Origin: Promerops cafer
Lineage: Eukaryota; Chordata; Aves; Passeriformes; Nectariniidae
Direction: 5' to 3'
DNA: 64,000 nucleotides
Assembly (NCBI GenBank): GCA_013398275.1
Contig: VZSE01010148.1
Coordinates: 248,001 to 312,000, forward strand
In this document: positions 11,475 to 22,889 of the stretch, piece after piece
Position numbering within the stretch: the first letter of the stretch is position 1
Layout: each line of letters opens with the position of its first letter
The notes under the pieces: model-generated
What the model was told of the DNA's origin: nothing
The model's database searches: none
Seen by the model: only the letters and a program-made list of their open reading frames with translations
Made by a program: the position numbers and the translations under genes

Positions 11475-13245
11475 AGAATAGCACAGCCTGTTTTGCTTGG
11501 CTTGCAAAAATCCTCTTTCTGTGCTTCACATTTTTTAAAAGTCTTTCATTTGGATTGCATTTGTTCTCAATTCTTCACTCCAAGGATCTGTGAACCCCTC
11601 CCAACTGACAGCATACTCATCTTCACAAATTCCTTGGCTGGCACCAGCAGGATGAGGACACTGAAGCACCGTGGAAGGGATGGAAGGCAGAGCCCTGATC
11701 CCCAGCCTGGCAGCAGCTGTAGCCCTGCTCTGCCCAAAAGCACAGGACAATGACCCCACAAAGAGCAGAATTCCTGGGGGGACAGAAGGGATCCGTGACC
11801 ACTTGGAGTCTACGTAGGCAGTGCTTTTCTCTGTTGTCTCACCCAAGCAAACACTTGCCATTCCTCGGTGGCAAGCACAGCTTCTCCCTCCCAAGCAGGC
11901 ACACCGGGGTGCTCCTGGCACACACTTGGCTGAAAAGCAAAGGCCTCCTTCAACTCCTTCCCTTTTATTAATCATAAGTGACCTCTGTGTTGAACTGGGT
12001 GCAAAAACCAACCAAAGCCATGAGAGGGTGGCAGAAATTTTCAGCTCAAACCTCTCTTGTGGCACTCCTAGAACATTGGAAGCCTAAGCCTGTTCCACTG
12101 AGCTGGGAGCTGCGAGTGACCATGACCAGCCCTGGGGGACAGTCCCAAAGTTTCTGTGTCCCTTGGTGCCAGGGAGCACTGACAGAGGATAAAACATGCA
12201 CCTGGAGGGATCTCTCACTCTACAATGACTTTGCTTTCCCTTTTCCCACCCAGTAAAACCCTGCAAATGGGGTGTGAACCATCCTGACCCCTCAGAGGAT
12301 GGCTGGAAGCCAGACCTGGGCTGGCACGTCACCAGCACGGTGACATGTAGCTGGCTTGGTGGAAAGAAGCTGGGCTTGTGCTGTGCTCTGCACAAGTGGC
12401 TTCCAGATGTGCTCCAGGTGTGGTGGGAAGGATCAGGCTGTGGAAATGGACAGGTGGGGTTAACAAAGCCTGTCCCTTCTGTGTGCTGAGAGGCGTCCAC
12501 TTGTGCAGAACAGGGCTGCAAAGCTGCATGTTTATGCAAGGGCTCCAGGAGATGGTGGGGGAGCTGCTGACAGGGAACTTTCTGCTTATCAGGGATGTGA
12601 AAAACTCAATCAATGCAGCAAGAGTCACCCTGAGCCTGAGGAGCTCAGGCTGGGGCAAAGTGACCCTAGAGAGGAGATGAGAAGTAGTGGTGATGTTGCC
12701 ATCCCTTTCTCGTGCCCCTCCCAAAGCCCACAGGACAGTCCAAAGCCCTCAGGGAGCCCATTCCTCCCTGTTCCCTGGCACCAGCAGCAGGCAGACAGCC
12801 CAGGGATGCTTCTACTGCCCTGCATCACTGGGAACTCCTAAAGCTGAACAAGGCTGGTAAAAAGACCCCCAGGCCATTTCCAGTCTAGGATCCACGTTGT
12901 TCCTCTCCCTGCTCCTGGAGCAAGGGGAGGTGGGGACTGCCTGTGTCACATCCTTGCAATGACTTTTATGGAGCCCCATCCATTCACCTCCTGCTGCTTG
13001 CAATTGCCACAACCGTTTCCAGCCCTCTCTGAGCTCTGATGTTTCCAGGTGGGACTATTAAGGCTCCCTAGGAGTGCAGCTGTAAATATGGGCAGAAATG
13101 CCACCTGGGCACTGCAGGAGCAGTGCTGCCACCAGCTCTGCCTGGCTCCTGCTCAGCTCTGCAGTCACGGGAGGGGCCAGGGCTCCCTGAGGGCTCCAGG
13201 ATCAGCAGAGCTTTGCAGCAGCTCCATTAGCAAAGGTTGCACCCC
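11475..13245. other. Gene-free stretch
   Basis: No exon, RNA gene or repeat family is recognised. Overlapping frames on both strands (for example 11535-12065 minus, 12084-12539 minus, 12378-12680 plus) share the same bases and have no visible domains, signal peptide or splice structure. Confidence 0.55.
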
Positions 13246-13246
13246 A

Positions 13247-13516
13247 TGGAATCACAGAGTGGTTGGGGTTGGAAGGGTCTTTAAGGATCATCTTGTTCCA
13301 CCCCCTGCCATGGCAGAGACACCTTCCACTGTCCCAGGCTGCTCCCAGCCCCAATGTCCAGCCTGGCCTTGGGCACTGCCAGGGATCCAGGGGCAGCCAC
13401 AGCTTCTCTGGGCACCCTGTGCCAGGGCCTGCCCACCCTCACAGGGAACAATTCCTTCCTAATGTTGGATCGAAACCTCCTCTCTGTCAGTTTGAAACCA
13501 TTGCCCCTTTGAGCTG
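13247..13516 (-). mobile_element. CR1 LINE, 5'-truncated 3' end
   Basis: The + strand starts with GGAATCACAGAGTGGTTGGG, the reverse complement of the CR1 3' tail. The conserved body follows ('CATCTTGTTCCACCCCCTGC', 'GACACCTTCCACTGTCCCAG', 'TGGGCACTGCCAGGGATCCA') to about 'ACCATTGCCCCTTTGAGCTG'. The element therefore lies on the minus strand, about 270 bp long, and keeps only untranslated 3' sequence and the very end of the reverse-transcriptase ORF region. The 'GGGCAGCCACAGCTTCTCTG' wording is of the type common in songbird CR1. Confidence 0.92.
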
Positions 13517-15294
13517 AGAAAACCAACAAAGCCAAAGCAATCAGGGCATGGCTGGAGTGAGATGGAGCCACCCTGTCTCTGCCACTGCTCCCTCAAGTGT
13601 CCATGGTCACCTCACTGGATTGGTTTGGATTGCATGTCTATGAGTCCTTGCAATGTGGGAATGTCTTCTGTGATGTGAACAGCCCCCACACCTAGTTTTT
13701 AGTGGAACCTTTACCATGATGGGAATAATAAGCCTATCAATGTCTTTTTTTTTGCCAATAAAAGTAGCAAAAGTAGCATCATCATTCCTAGCACAAGATT
13801 CTTTTCCTGCATATTTCCCTCCAGAGGAGAAGCATGGTTGTGCTACTTCCTCCACCCAGAATGTGTTCTGGTGACACTGTCAGTGCTGAGTGGCTGGAGG
13901 CAGCTCGCAGAACATGAACCCCCCGTTTGTGCAACTCAGCAGCCGTGCCATGAGCTGGTTCTGTGTCCCTGAGCAAGGGCAGGCTGTGCTTTCCCTGCTC
14001 CCCTGCTCCCCTCTGCAATGACTGCCTGCAGCAAAGGGTTTCTCAGGCAGGGGGAAATCCCAGGCTCTGCTCAGCTGGGTTGTAAAACTGCCCCGAGTTC
14101 AAATCTGAGTTCTGTGCTGTCGGCGTTTTAGGAACCCAGCAGGGAGAGCCAGCAGCAGATGCCTCACTCTGGGAGAGTTTCTTGCAAAGCATTCAAACGA
14201 TTCAGTTATGTTTTATTTGGGAGGGCTCCTTCCTCCCCTTCCTGCATCACAGCACGAAGTGGGGTGACTGTGACCTTCTCCTGGCACGCAGAGGAGGGAT
14301 TCTCCTGGGCTGGGAATGCAGCATCCCTGTAGCAAGCACTTTCCAACAGAACACTTGTTCCCAAATCACTGCTGTCTCAGGTAATTCTAAATATCTGTGT
14401 CCATCCCTCCAGGAGAGGGATCCTGGACAAGGCTCTTCAGGGAAGTATGAGCCAGCCTGTGGCTTAGGAAAAGCTCTTGTGTCTACCAGGACCTGCAGGT
14501 CACCAGGACACTCATTACAGGATCCTCTTTATTAACAGTGGATTTTTTTAATAGCAGTGAATAGGGGAAATTAGTATCTCTATTTTTTTGCAACCTGGGA
14601 AACAAATTTATTTTAATGCAAAAACTTGCCACACTTCATAATTACTCAGAGGATGGATTTGTCGTAGAAAGAAGACCCCTTCCCTTCCCTCTTTTTTTTT
14701 TTTTCCTGTACTTGTCATTAATTCATTTCTTTATGTCCCAAGCATATTCCCATCCCTCCTGGAGCCGCATTTTGTTACACATCAAATGGATGGATAGCAT
14801 GATTGACAAAAATTTAAAACTAATTTAGAAAGTATGAAAGGTTAAAATCTCTGGAAAAGCCTCACTGGCCCCATCCTGAAGGACAGAGGGATGGATCAGC
14901 TTTTTCTGTGTGCCCTGATTCACCTACCCACAACAAACTGAGACTCAAATGTGGCCACCTCACAAGCCAAACTTCTCAAAACAGCCTTTTTCTCAATCAG
15001 CTTCCATCCAAGAGCACAGAGCTGCCAGCCCTGTCACCGTGCTGTGGGCAGCAAAGCTGGCAGGAATAACATCAGCAGCAGCTCTGGCTTTAGAAAAGCA
15101 AAAGTCACCAGTGAGCCCTCAAATCCCTGATCCCTTCAGCGAGGGGCAGCAGGGATGAGCCTGGGATCTGCTCCCCTCCCTGGAACTCCCCCGGTAAATA
15201 CTTTCAAATAAATGGCTGAGCAGCAAGAACTGAAACCTGGGAGATGCGATAAGCGAGGCTTTGTCCCCTCCTTCTGGGGATTGATGTGCAAATG

Positions 15295-15560
15295 GTGGCT
15301 GAGGTTCGCAGCCCGCGGAGCGGAGCTGTTTTCCCTCAGCCTCTCTGAGAATCCCCGGATCTCTGCGGGGGCATTTCCCCCACCCCCTGAACCGCCCCCT
15401 CTTATGAACGGCATTGGAGACGGGCTTTAAAACACACCCGTCCTTTCAAAAGGTGACTTTGAAAGTTCAGACTCCCTTGGCTCTGTAGGGCTGAAGTGAG
15501 ACAATTTCACGCCTTGGAGAAAATGATTTATAATATATTTACAACAGAAAAATAAAAGAT
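15295..15560. promoter_or_regulatory. Candidate regulatory patch, local CpG cluster
   Basis: Within about 130 bases (15300-15430) there is a cluster of CpGs (TTCGCAG, CCCGCGGAGCGG, CCCCGG, TGCGGGG, ACCGCCCC, GAACGG, GACGGG). This is well above the surrounding DNA and is followed by CTTTAAAAC. Downstream (15448-15560) lie CCTTTCAAAAGG and CTTTGAAAG, then an A/T-rich run with TTTATAATATATTTAC. The mix suggests a promoter-like or conserved noncoding element, but no transcript evidence exists here. Composition alone cannot prove function. Confidence 0.3.
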
Positions 15561-18179
15561 AAAGGCTATTCTCTCATCTATCTTTTTTTCCTTCTCCTTT
15601 TTTCTTTTCCCCTTTTTTTTTGTTTACCAAAAGTACCTCCAGGGCTAATGGCATTTTCTTTGGCCGCTGGGAGCAGAGGAAGATAGAAGTGTGAAATATG
15701 AAAGCTTTTCTCTTGGTTTTTAACAACTTTGGATCACTCTGGTTAACTCTCAGTCTCAGTTCAAAGCAGGGTTAGAAACTGAAAGGCTGGTTCTGTTTTA
15801 CTCTGAGAAAAACTACATTACTATAAATGATTGCTTATCCCAGAAAGAAACATAGACGCTTAAAATTCCTTGTCCTGGCATGAAAAAAGTCAAAATCACT
15901 GAGACTTTTGTGAGCTGTGACAAAAAATAAAAAAATAGTCTGCAATACTTCATTTTGATGACATCAAAGTGTTTCATGCATGACCTGTTTTTCATTTTAA
16001 AATATATTTTTATTGTAATCAGCTTAAGTTTCAAAACAAAATGACTTTGAATAAAAAGTTAGAACAAGTTGTCTTAGTTTCATTTTTTTTTTTCCTAGCA
16101 GAAGAAATTCATCAAAATGGGTCTCTTTCTTCCGAACATTTCAGCTGGGGTGAATCTGCCTTTTCCAAACTGTAAGAGATATCTTAACAAGATATACCTG
16201 CCTGGCTCTTGCTGTTCCAGAAATAGTGAGTTTCTTGGGATACTGGTGCCTGATGATGGCAGCGCAGACGGCAGAACTTTTGGGACAAGTAGGGTTCAAA
16301 ATGAAGAATGGGAGCCTTAAGGAGCCAAGTGTGACAAGGATTTCAGCCTTTCCCAAACTCTGAGGTCCTGGAGGTCTTAACCAATCCTAGAGCTAAGGGA
16401 TGGGAGTGTTAATGCTGTTATCCAGCTCTGGGATTCCCAGCTTGCCTGTTCAGGTGCAAGCAGGAAATTTGTAATGAATGGCCCTTGATGTGTTATTTTG
16501 GGGTTCCCTCTCAGGATATAAAAGTCCAAACCCAGAAAATGTGGGCAAATTAGTAAATTCCTTTTCTCTTCTGAAAAACTCTGTGATTTTTCTCTGGGCT
16601 GGCTGGATTTTGGCCTTGCCTCCACAACAATTGTTTGGCTCAGGCAGCAGCTCCTGAAGAGAAGGGCCAGTATGGGAAAGCAGGAAGGAGCAGTTTGCTG
16701 AATCTTGGTACTTCTGTGAGGAACCCTCCTGCTCCTGTGCCTCACCTACCTTCCCAACAGCAGAGGGTAATGGGGATGGAAAGGCAAAATCATAAATTCA
16801 GTGTTAGGAGGATCATAGACTTTTTTTTACCTCCCAGCCAATTGTATCACCACTTTACTAAAAAAAAACCAACAACACAGCTTGGTTGGGAGCCACTCCA
16901 AGGTTCAGAGACAGACAGGGACGACTTGATGCCGTAATCTTTGCTCTTCTGACCAGAATTTGTTCCACAGTCACGAGCTGCTCATTTAATCCCCCTTGGA
17001 TATAGGTTCTCCAGGAGAGGAATGAGTATTCAAAATACCCCTGGAGTTAACCTGTCCATCCAAATGGTGACCAAAGATTTTATCACTCCTGAACCAGAGA
17101 TTGAACTGATTGTAGGAGCAGGCTAATTTCTATATTATCCTCTTCTTCCAAGTTTCAGATGCCCCAGGATTTCCAGTGCATCAGCTTTAGGTTTCCTGAA
17201 CTGGAGCCTTGGCAAAGTGGACAAATAGGGTGAGAGACTCCTTCTCCAGAGGGAATTTCATCGAGGTGTTTCATCCTGACCATGACAGATGTTCTTGTAC
17301 CCAGCATCTGCAAAAGGGAAATTTATCCAGAGTCAATACATCAGTTTTTAGCTCTAGATTGAGTTTATGGATAATCTAGGTGAAGTGATTTTTTTTAAAA
17401 GATGGTATGAAAGAACCCCAAATTGTTTGACAGGGAATTAGCTTCAACTTAAGAGAAGGGCAGTGCTAGGAATAGGATGCAGGATGGTCTCTGGGGGGTG
17501 AGAAATTAGAAAGGAGAGGAAAAAGGCAGATTCTTAAGGGGATGAGGCCTTGGCCTCAGCTATGGAGCCAGGTAATTTCCCAGTACAGATAGATAATAGG
17601 ATGAGGACTCAGGGAACACGGCATCGGGGGCTGGTGAGACTCAGCCTGGCAAGCTGACACCACTGAAGAGATCACAAATGCTTTCCCTCTCCTCCTCACC
17701 TTCATCTTCACCAAATTTTAAAGTTTACCTGCTAATTCCCTTATCAGAAGTTTGTGCTGAGAACTCTTATCTGGATTTTACAGGCAGCTCCTGGCACCAG
17801 ACCAAAAACTGGAGAAAAGCATTTCATTCTTCTCCAGTTGCTCAATGAAAGCAACATTTTAAGCCAACAATATTATTGTCATTAATGGGTTGGGACCGTT
17901 AATGATGGGAATGTGTGTGTTTGGCTTTCAAATGAGACTTGCCATCTATCCCTGCTCTTGACCTGGTGCAGCTTAGTGGGGCTAAATTGCTTTTTAAAGC
18001 TGATCAGAATGAACCTTAATTGAGGTATTAAACCCAGGTTCCGCTGATCTTGCTGTCCCCCAGCCCTGCCACTGCTGGTGGCTGCCCTGAGCTCATCTGA
18101 CCAAAACAAGGCCAGAGCTACGGAGTGTCTGGGTTTGGAGGAGCTTTTTCTATCATTCCCCCCATCTCTCCCTGTTTTT

Positions 18180-18345
18180 CCCTTTCAAATGTAATTAAAA
18201 GTCATTCTTTTAACTTTATTTATTTATCAGCTTGCTACATTTGAACTTGCAGGCGCCTTCATCTCAGCATTCATTTCCTCGCCCTTTAATGTAAACCTGA
18301 CTCAATTCCCCATCTCCTTCAAAGCTCTTTATTAATTCTGCAGCA
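18180..18345. promoter_or_regulatory. Candidate conserved noncoding element
   Basis: A non-repetitive, A/T-leaning segment contains TGTAATTAAAAG, TTTATTTATTTATCAG and TTTATTAATTCTGC, that is, several ATTA/TAAT-type homeodomain cores close together in otherwise GC-richer DNA. That style is usual for developmental enhancers. Conservation was not tested, so this is a guess from composition. Confidence 0.25.
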
Positions 18346-18869
18346 CTTCCCCCACCCCCAGCCCTTTCTCTAATTCTGCCTTCCTCTTCACTGCCCTGCA
18401 GACAAACAGCCCAGGGCTCTGGGCCAGGCCTGGCTGGAGATGTGACCTGGGCTGTGAAGGTGTTGACATCCCCTGAGTCCCTCAGGATGCAGCTGAGGGA
18501 AAAGGCAGCCCTGAAACCTCTCTGCCCGGGTCCTGCTGCTGATGAAATCACCCCTGCAGTTCATGGTGCAGGAGCCCAACGTTCCCTCCCTTTCCATGGT
18601 TTGAGGTGCTGCCTCCCACAGGTTTTGGGGGCAGCTGGGTCCCTCTTCCCCTCCTGCCAGCTGTAGTGTGCCTGACTCCAAAATGAGTTAGGGTTGTTGG
18701 CCTTTGTTCCCTCTCTGACAGCAACCCCTCAGTGCCTGAACCCACAAAGCCTCTGCCACAAAGAGCAGAGGATTCAGGGGAGCCAAACACGGAGAATTAT
18801 TCAAAACAACACCCAAGAAGTCCTTGATCTCCAACTTCCTTCACGTGGAAGTCCAATGCTGATTTTCTC

Positions 18870-18952
18870 CTCCAGCTAAGGAAACTGAGGCTTGGAGCAA
18901 GCAGATGCTCTGCTCTGTGTAGCTGGGATTCCAACCCAGGATTATTTTCTTT
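18870..18952 (+). mobile_element. MIR SINE remnant
   Basis: The order of motifs fits the MIR core and 3' part: 'AAGGAAACTGAGGC', a spacer where the consensus has the AAGT..CTTGCCC..GTCAC block (here decayed), then 'GTAGCTGGGATTCCAACCCA' + GG. This last phrase ('agctgggattcgaacccagg') is the most telling. It is the best preserved MIR copy in the window. Confidence 0.65.
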
Positions 18953-18954
18953 TA

Positions 18955-21900
18955 AATACTTCTGCCTCCCCCAGCAGGAGCTGAGGTCCAGCTGGAGAAC
19001 CAAGGGTTTATTCCTCCTAGGTGCCAGGCTCCAGCCCTGCTTGGCTCTGCCCCGGCACAGAGTCAAAGCTGCCTGCAGAGAAAACAAACCACCTGCTCTG
19101 GATCTGTCTTGCTGGGAGCTGAGTTGCGTCACTGCCTTGTCACTGAGATGGGGTGATTAAAGAGATCAGCTATGGAGCTTGGGGCACAGTGAGGGGACTC
19201 AGACACTTTGTAAGCTGTCACCTCACACTGCCAGGGTAAGTCTGGTGCAGAGGAGAGCTGTGATAAGGCAGCTCTGTGATGGGACATCAGTGCCTAAGGC
19301 ACTGTGAAAGAGTCCATGGACCTCTTAGTACTGATGAAAATGAGTCTTTTACTTTCTTCCATTTAATTTATTTGATTACTTTACTTTATTTTGGTTTATT
19401 TTATTATTTTTTCCTCTGCACCAAGCCTCTTTTCATCCCCTTATCTTCACTGGTAGTTAGTAGATTAATGCATGTCTCAGGAAGATAAACGCACTTTCAG
19501 ATCTTCAAAAGGCAAGGCAGCCTCTGAAACCAGTGTTTACAACCTCCTTGGCTGGTGACAAGGCAGGCAGCGTGACATGACCTTCAGTTTAGCTTCCAAG
19601 GTCAAACTGAAATGCAGGTCCTGGTCCCTGGGAGCACAGTGGGTACCAGTGCTCCCAGCAGCCACCCAGAATTTGGGTTTACCTCTATTCCCTGCCAGGG
19701 CAAAATCCCTCCCTCTGCCGACTCTCTGTCCCCAGGCATTGAATGAGAGCTTGAGGATGGAGGAGGAAAGAGAGAGGGAAGACAGAGTCAGGGAGAGGGA
19801 GCAAGACAATCCTCCTCAGGATTCTATGCAGATATTGAGACTTTCATTGGCCTAAATCCTGGACCAGGACACAGCAGCTGGAGATGTCCAGCTCCAAAGG
19901 GCAGCTCACTGCTGCTCTCCACCAGATCACACCACTGCCCTCCTTGAAGGTCCAAAGTCCAGTACAGGTCTGTCTTGGCCATCCCTGAACGTCCCATTAC
20001 ACGTTAGGGCACTCACCCATGGGCCCGACTCCAGCCTGACTTTTCCAGCCGTGCTTTAACTCTGTGGCTAAGCCACACACAAAGCCCTGAATTTTACAGA
20101 ATATCTATAGCCAAGGTGGCTTTTGAAGTATCCATTTTTCACTCCAGCTCTATCCTCCACCATCAGAAGGCAGAGTTTGGCAGCCCTGGCTGCGGTTTTG
20201 GGGATGGCAGGTCCTGCAGGGTCAGAGGAGCAGAGCTCATGTGTACAGAGCTCAAGTGGCGGCTCCAAGGTGGGAAAAAATGTGATTGTGTTTGAGCTGT
20301 TCTCAGGCATTTCCAAGCTCATCCCTGTGAATTAGGGGCTGAGTGAAGTCATTAAACCCTAATCAAAAGCAGCTAATCAGGAATCAGTGGGAGATGTTCC
20401 AATTAATTGCAGCTGGAGGAATGGAGCCAGAGCTGGGAAGGGGGGTGGGCATAAGGAAAGGACAGCAGGGTCCTGTCTTCTGCCCCAAGGGGGCTGTGCC
20501 AGCTCACATGGTGGGTCTCAGGGTCCCAAAAGTATTTAGGGGATCTCAGAAGACACTTTGATGTTGGGGTTGCCCATGATTTCCAAGATGCACTTTGAAG
20601 CATGGTGGTGCTGTGGATATTCTGCTGCCCCGTGGGGGTCTTACAAGGCTTCTCTGCCTGTTGGAGGGGCAGAGATCTCACTCAGAGCTCTTAGCAGAGA
20701 TCCATCCCCCCACACCTCTTTACAGCTGAGGCTCTCCAAGTGCTTTACGGATTTCATAGGTAAATATCAGCACCCTGACTTTACAGGAAACTGAGTGACG
20801 TGTAAGAAGTGCTCTGACATCCCAGACTTTGCTCAGGCTTTGTCTGCAGCCCAGTGAAGATCTCACTGCAGTTAAAGCAGAGGCTTAGGAGCTAGATGCA
20901 AAGCCAGCCTCATCTGTGTCAGGATGCCCCGCAAGGGAGGACACCCAGCTGACATTTTCCTCTTCTGCTAACTCATGTTCACAGCTGAGATGAGAAGCAG
21001 CTCTCTGGTGGGTCACTGAGAGTTAATAACTTCCCACAACCCCAAGGCACTGCTCTTCTGATGGGACCATTAATGGCAGCAGCATTTGCATTGCATGTTC
21101 TCCTTAGTTCAGCCAGGGTCATGCTTTCCCACCATATCCTGCTGGACCTAAAGTCTTTCCCCTCACCATCATCCCTGAAGTCAGCAAACAACTGTGCCCC
21201 ATGAAAGCAGACAGTGTGTGGTGTGGAGAGCTGGGGCATTGAAGGTGCCTGGACCCCTGGGCACCCCCTGTGCCATTGAGTCACTGGAGCATAACTCTGC
21301 TTTGTGTTCCTTTCTATTTGATGATAAAAACTCTCAAGGACACGATGGACTCCTCTCACCCTTGAAGGCATCTGGAGAAGAGCAGACGTATTCTGTTGCT
21401 TTTGGAAATTCCCTTGCTTCCCACTCCAGAGAAACGTCTTTCTTCATAAATCTTATTGAACCTATAAAATGCCTTCCTGTTCTTTAGCCTCTGCTGGGCT
21501 CCCCTCACCTTGCCTGTTCCACCATTGCATTCAGGCTTCCCTATAAAAAGAATAAAGTGCATTGTGCCGGATCAAGCTCGGCTGTAAATCCCTGCCAGCC
21601 CGGAGTCGGCACAAATTGAATTCCATCATGGCTCTTCTTCGGAGGGTTTGCCAGCTGCCTTTTAAATTTGCCAGGGATGAGATGCAGTTTCATTTAAGTA
21701 ACTAAAGTGGAAAGGTGCACAACGTTGTTGTAGAGCCTTAGCTGAGAGGTTCAGGTCTGCAGGAGAAGGAGCACTCCTGTGTCCAAGGAACCACTGCTCA
21801 GAAATGCAGATGAATGCAATCAGCAAGACTGAGCTCATGTTTGCACGTATCATCCAAGGATTTCAACCCCAAAAGACAAGTTCCCTGGAAAGCCACCTCC

Positions 21901-22185
21901 TCAAACAGCAGAGTGGCAGCAAAGTCTGACAGAACCCTCAGCATCTGCAATCTGCTCTCAGGTGTCTTGTAGGGTGTGTGTGTGTCCCTGAAGGTTTTCC
22001 CTCTGGCTTGAGATAAAGATTTCAAGCCCAGCTCATGGTCTCAACAAATTCCTGCATTATTGCATAGCCCCACATGGGCCTCACTGAGGAGGGTGCTGGA
22101 TCAGGGATGTCTGAGGGTCTCTGATACTCACTGTGTGACCAGGGCACTTTGCTGTGGAGCTGCTGCTTGAGAGACCTCTTGACTC
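18955..22185. other. Gene-free stretch with one MIR/L2-like scrap
   Basis: No exon, RNA gene or other named repeat is recognised apart from the fragment at 20725-20815. AT-rich DNA lies at 19350-19420. The segment at about 21555-21680 (CCGGATCAAGCTCGGC through a GCTCTTCTTCGGAGGG stretch) is non-repetitive and CpG-containing, but I can say no more about it. Confidence 0.5.
20725..20815 (+). mobile_element. Possible MIR/L2-type remnant
   Basis: 'CTCCAAGTGCTTTACGGATT' followed about 40 bases later by 'TGACTTTACAGGAAACTGAG' follows the MIR order: 'aagcgctttacaaa ... ccattttacagatgaggaaactgag'. The spacing is close to expected and the sequence is well decayed. Confidence 0.5.
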
Positions 22186-22626
22186 TGATGGCTTTGGGGA
22201 CAACCTAAAAACAGAGGCCAGACAAAATTAAGGGAATAAAAAGCAGTTTATTTATTGAAGGGCCTTCAGGTACATTTCGGGCAGACAAAGCCCCCCAGGG
22301 GCTACACCCAAAAATGGATGGCGGGTCACGGATTTGCACACTTTTATAAGTTTGGTCCATTTGCATATTGGGGGTTAATTAATTACAGCTTCAAGTAATG
22401 AAGTCATTTACCCCAAGTTTGCTGCCCCCAGCTCACTTTTGTTTCCATCTCTGGGGCCTGAGGCAGTGAGGGGTCCTTGATTGCCAGGCCTGGAGAGGAA
22501 TTGTTGTGTCTGCCCAAACTGGGACAGCAGCAGCTGACACTGAATGTGGAGTTTGGAGTTCTGCACTAAAGAACTGCAGGACTGCAAATATATGGAATAT
22601 AGAAAAGCTAAAATCCTAAGGCATCA
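22186..22626 (-). mobile_element. Endogenous retrovirus solo LTR, copy A
   Basis: A ~441-bp element on the minus strand is about 93% identical to copy B at 57168-57589, which is in the opposite orientation. Read 5'->3' on the minus strand it starts TGATGCCTTAGG, has a TATA-like ACTTATAAAAG, a polyadenylation signal in TTCAATAAATAAACTG and a T-rich downstream part. It ends near CCATCA, so the ends form a TG...CA pair. Relative to copy B it carries about 18 extra bases (GGGGGGCTTTGTCTGCCC) just before the poly(A) signal. No gag, pol or env sequence flanks it, so it is a solo LTR left by recombination. I could not find a clean target-site duplication, so the ends may be off by some bases. No viral gene is present. 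Confidence 0.85.
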
Positions 22627-22813
22627 CCATCCTTGTGATAACACCCGGACAACTTCAAACCAGAAGACATCTACACACGTTGCAGGGATTGCAAATCATC
22701 CTCTGGCTGCTGGAAACCAACCTTTGGGGAAGGGAAGACATGTCCAAGCCAGAAAGAAAAGCTGCATTCCCAAGGTTTTCTTTCCTACCTACCACCCTGT
22801 GCATGTGCTACTC

Positions 22814-22884
22814 ATCACCACCACCACCACCACCACCACCTCCTCCTCCTCCTCCTCCTCCTCCCCCTCCTCTCCTCTCCTCTG
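22814..22884. repeat. Compound CAC/TCC microsatellite
   Basis: About nine CAC units run straight into about seven TCC units and then a CCTCT-type tail. On the minus strand this is GTG/GGA, which is purine-rich in its second half. Frames crossing it encode poly-Thr/Ser or poly-Pro, which explains the artificial 193-codon frame at 22544-23125. Confidence 0.95.
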
Positions 22885-22889
22885 TGGCT

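Larger units (their letters stand above)
13517..18868. other. Gene-free stretch, AT-rich in parts
   Basis: No exon or RNA gene is seen. The segment 15540-16110 is AT-rich with poly(T) runs. From about 16940 to 17880 there is not even a 60-codon open frame. Candidate regulatory patches at 15295-15560 and 18180-18345 are listed separately. The rest is unremarkable single-copy-looking DNA. Confidence 0.55.
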
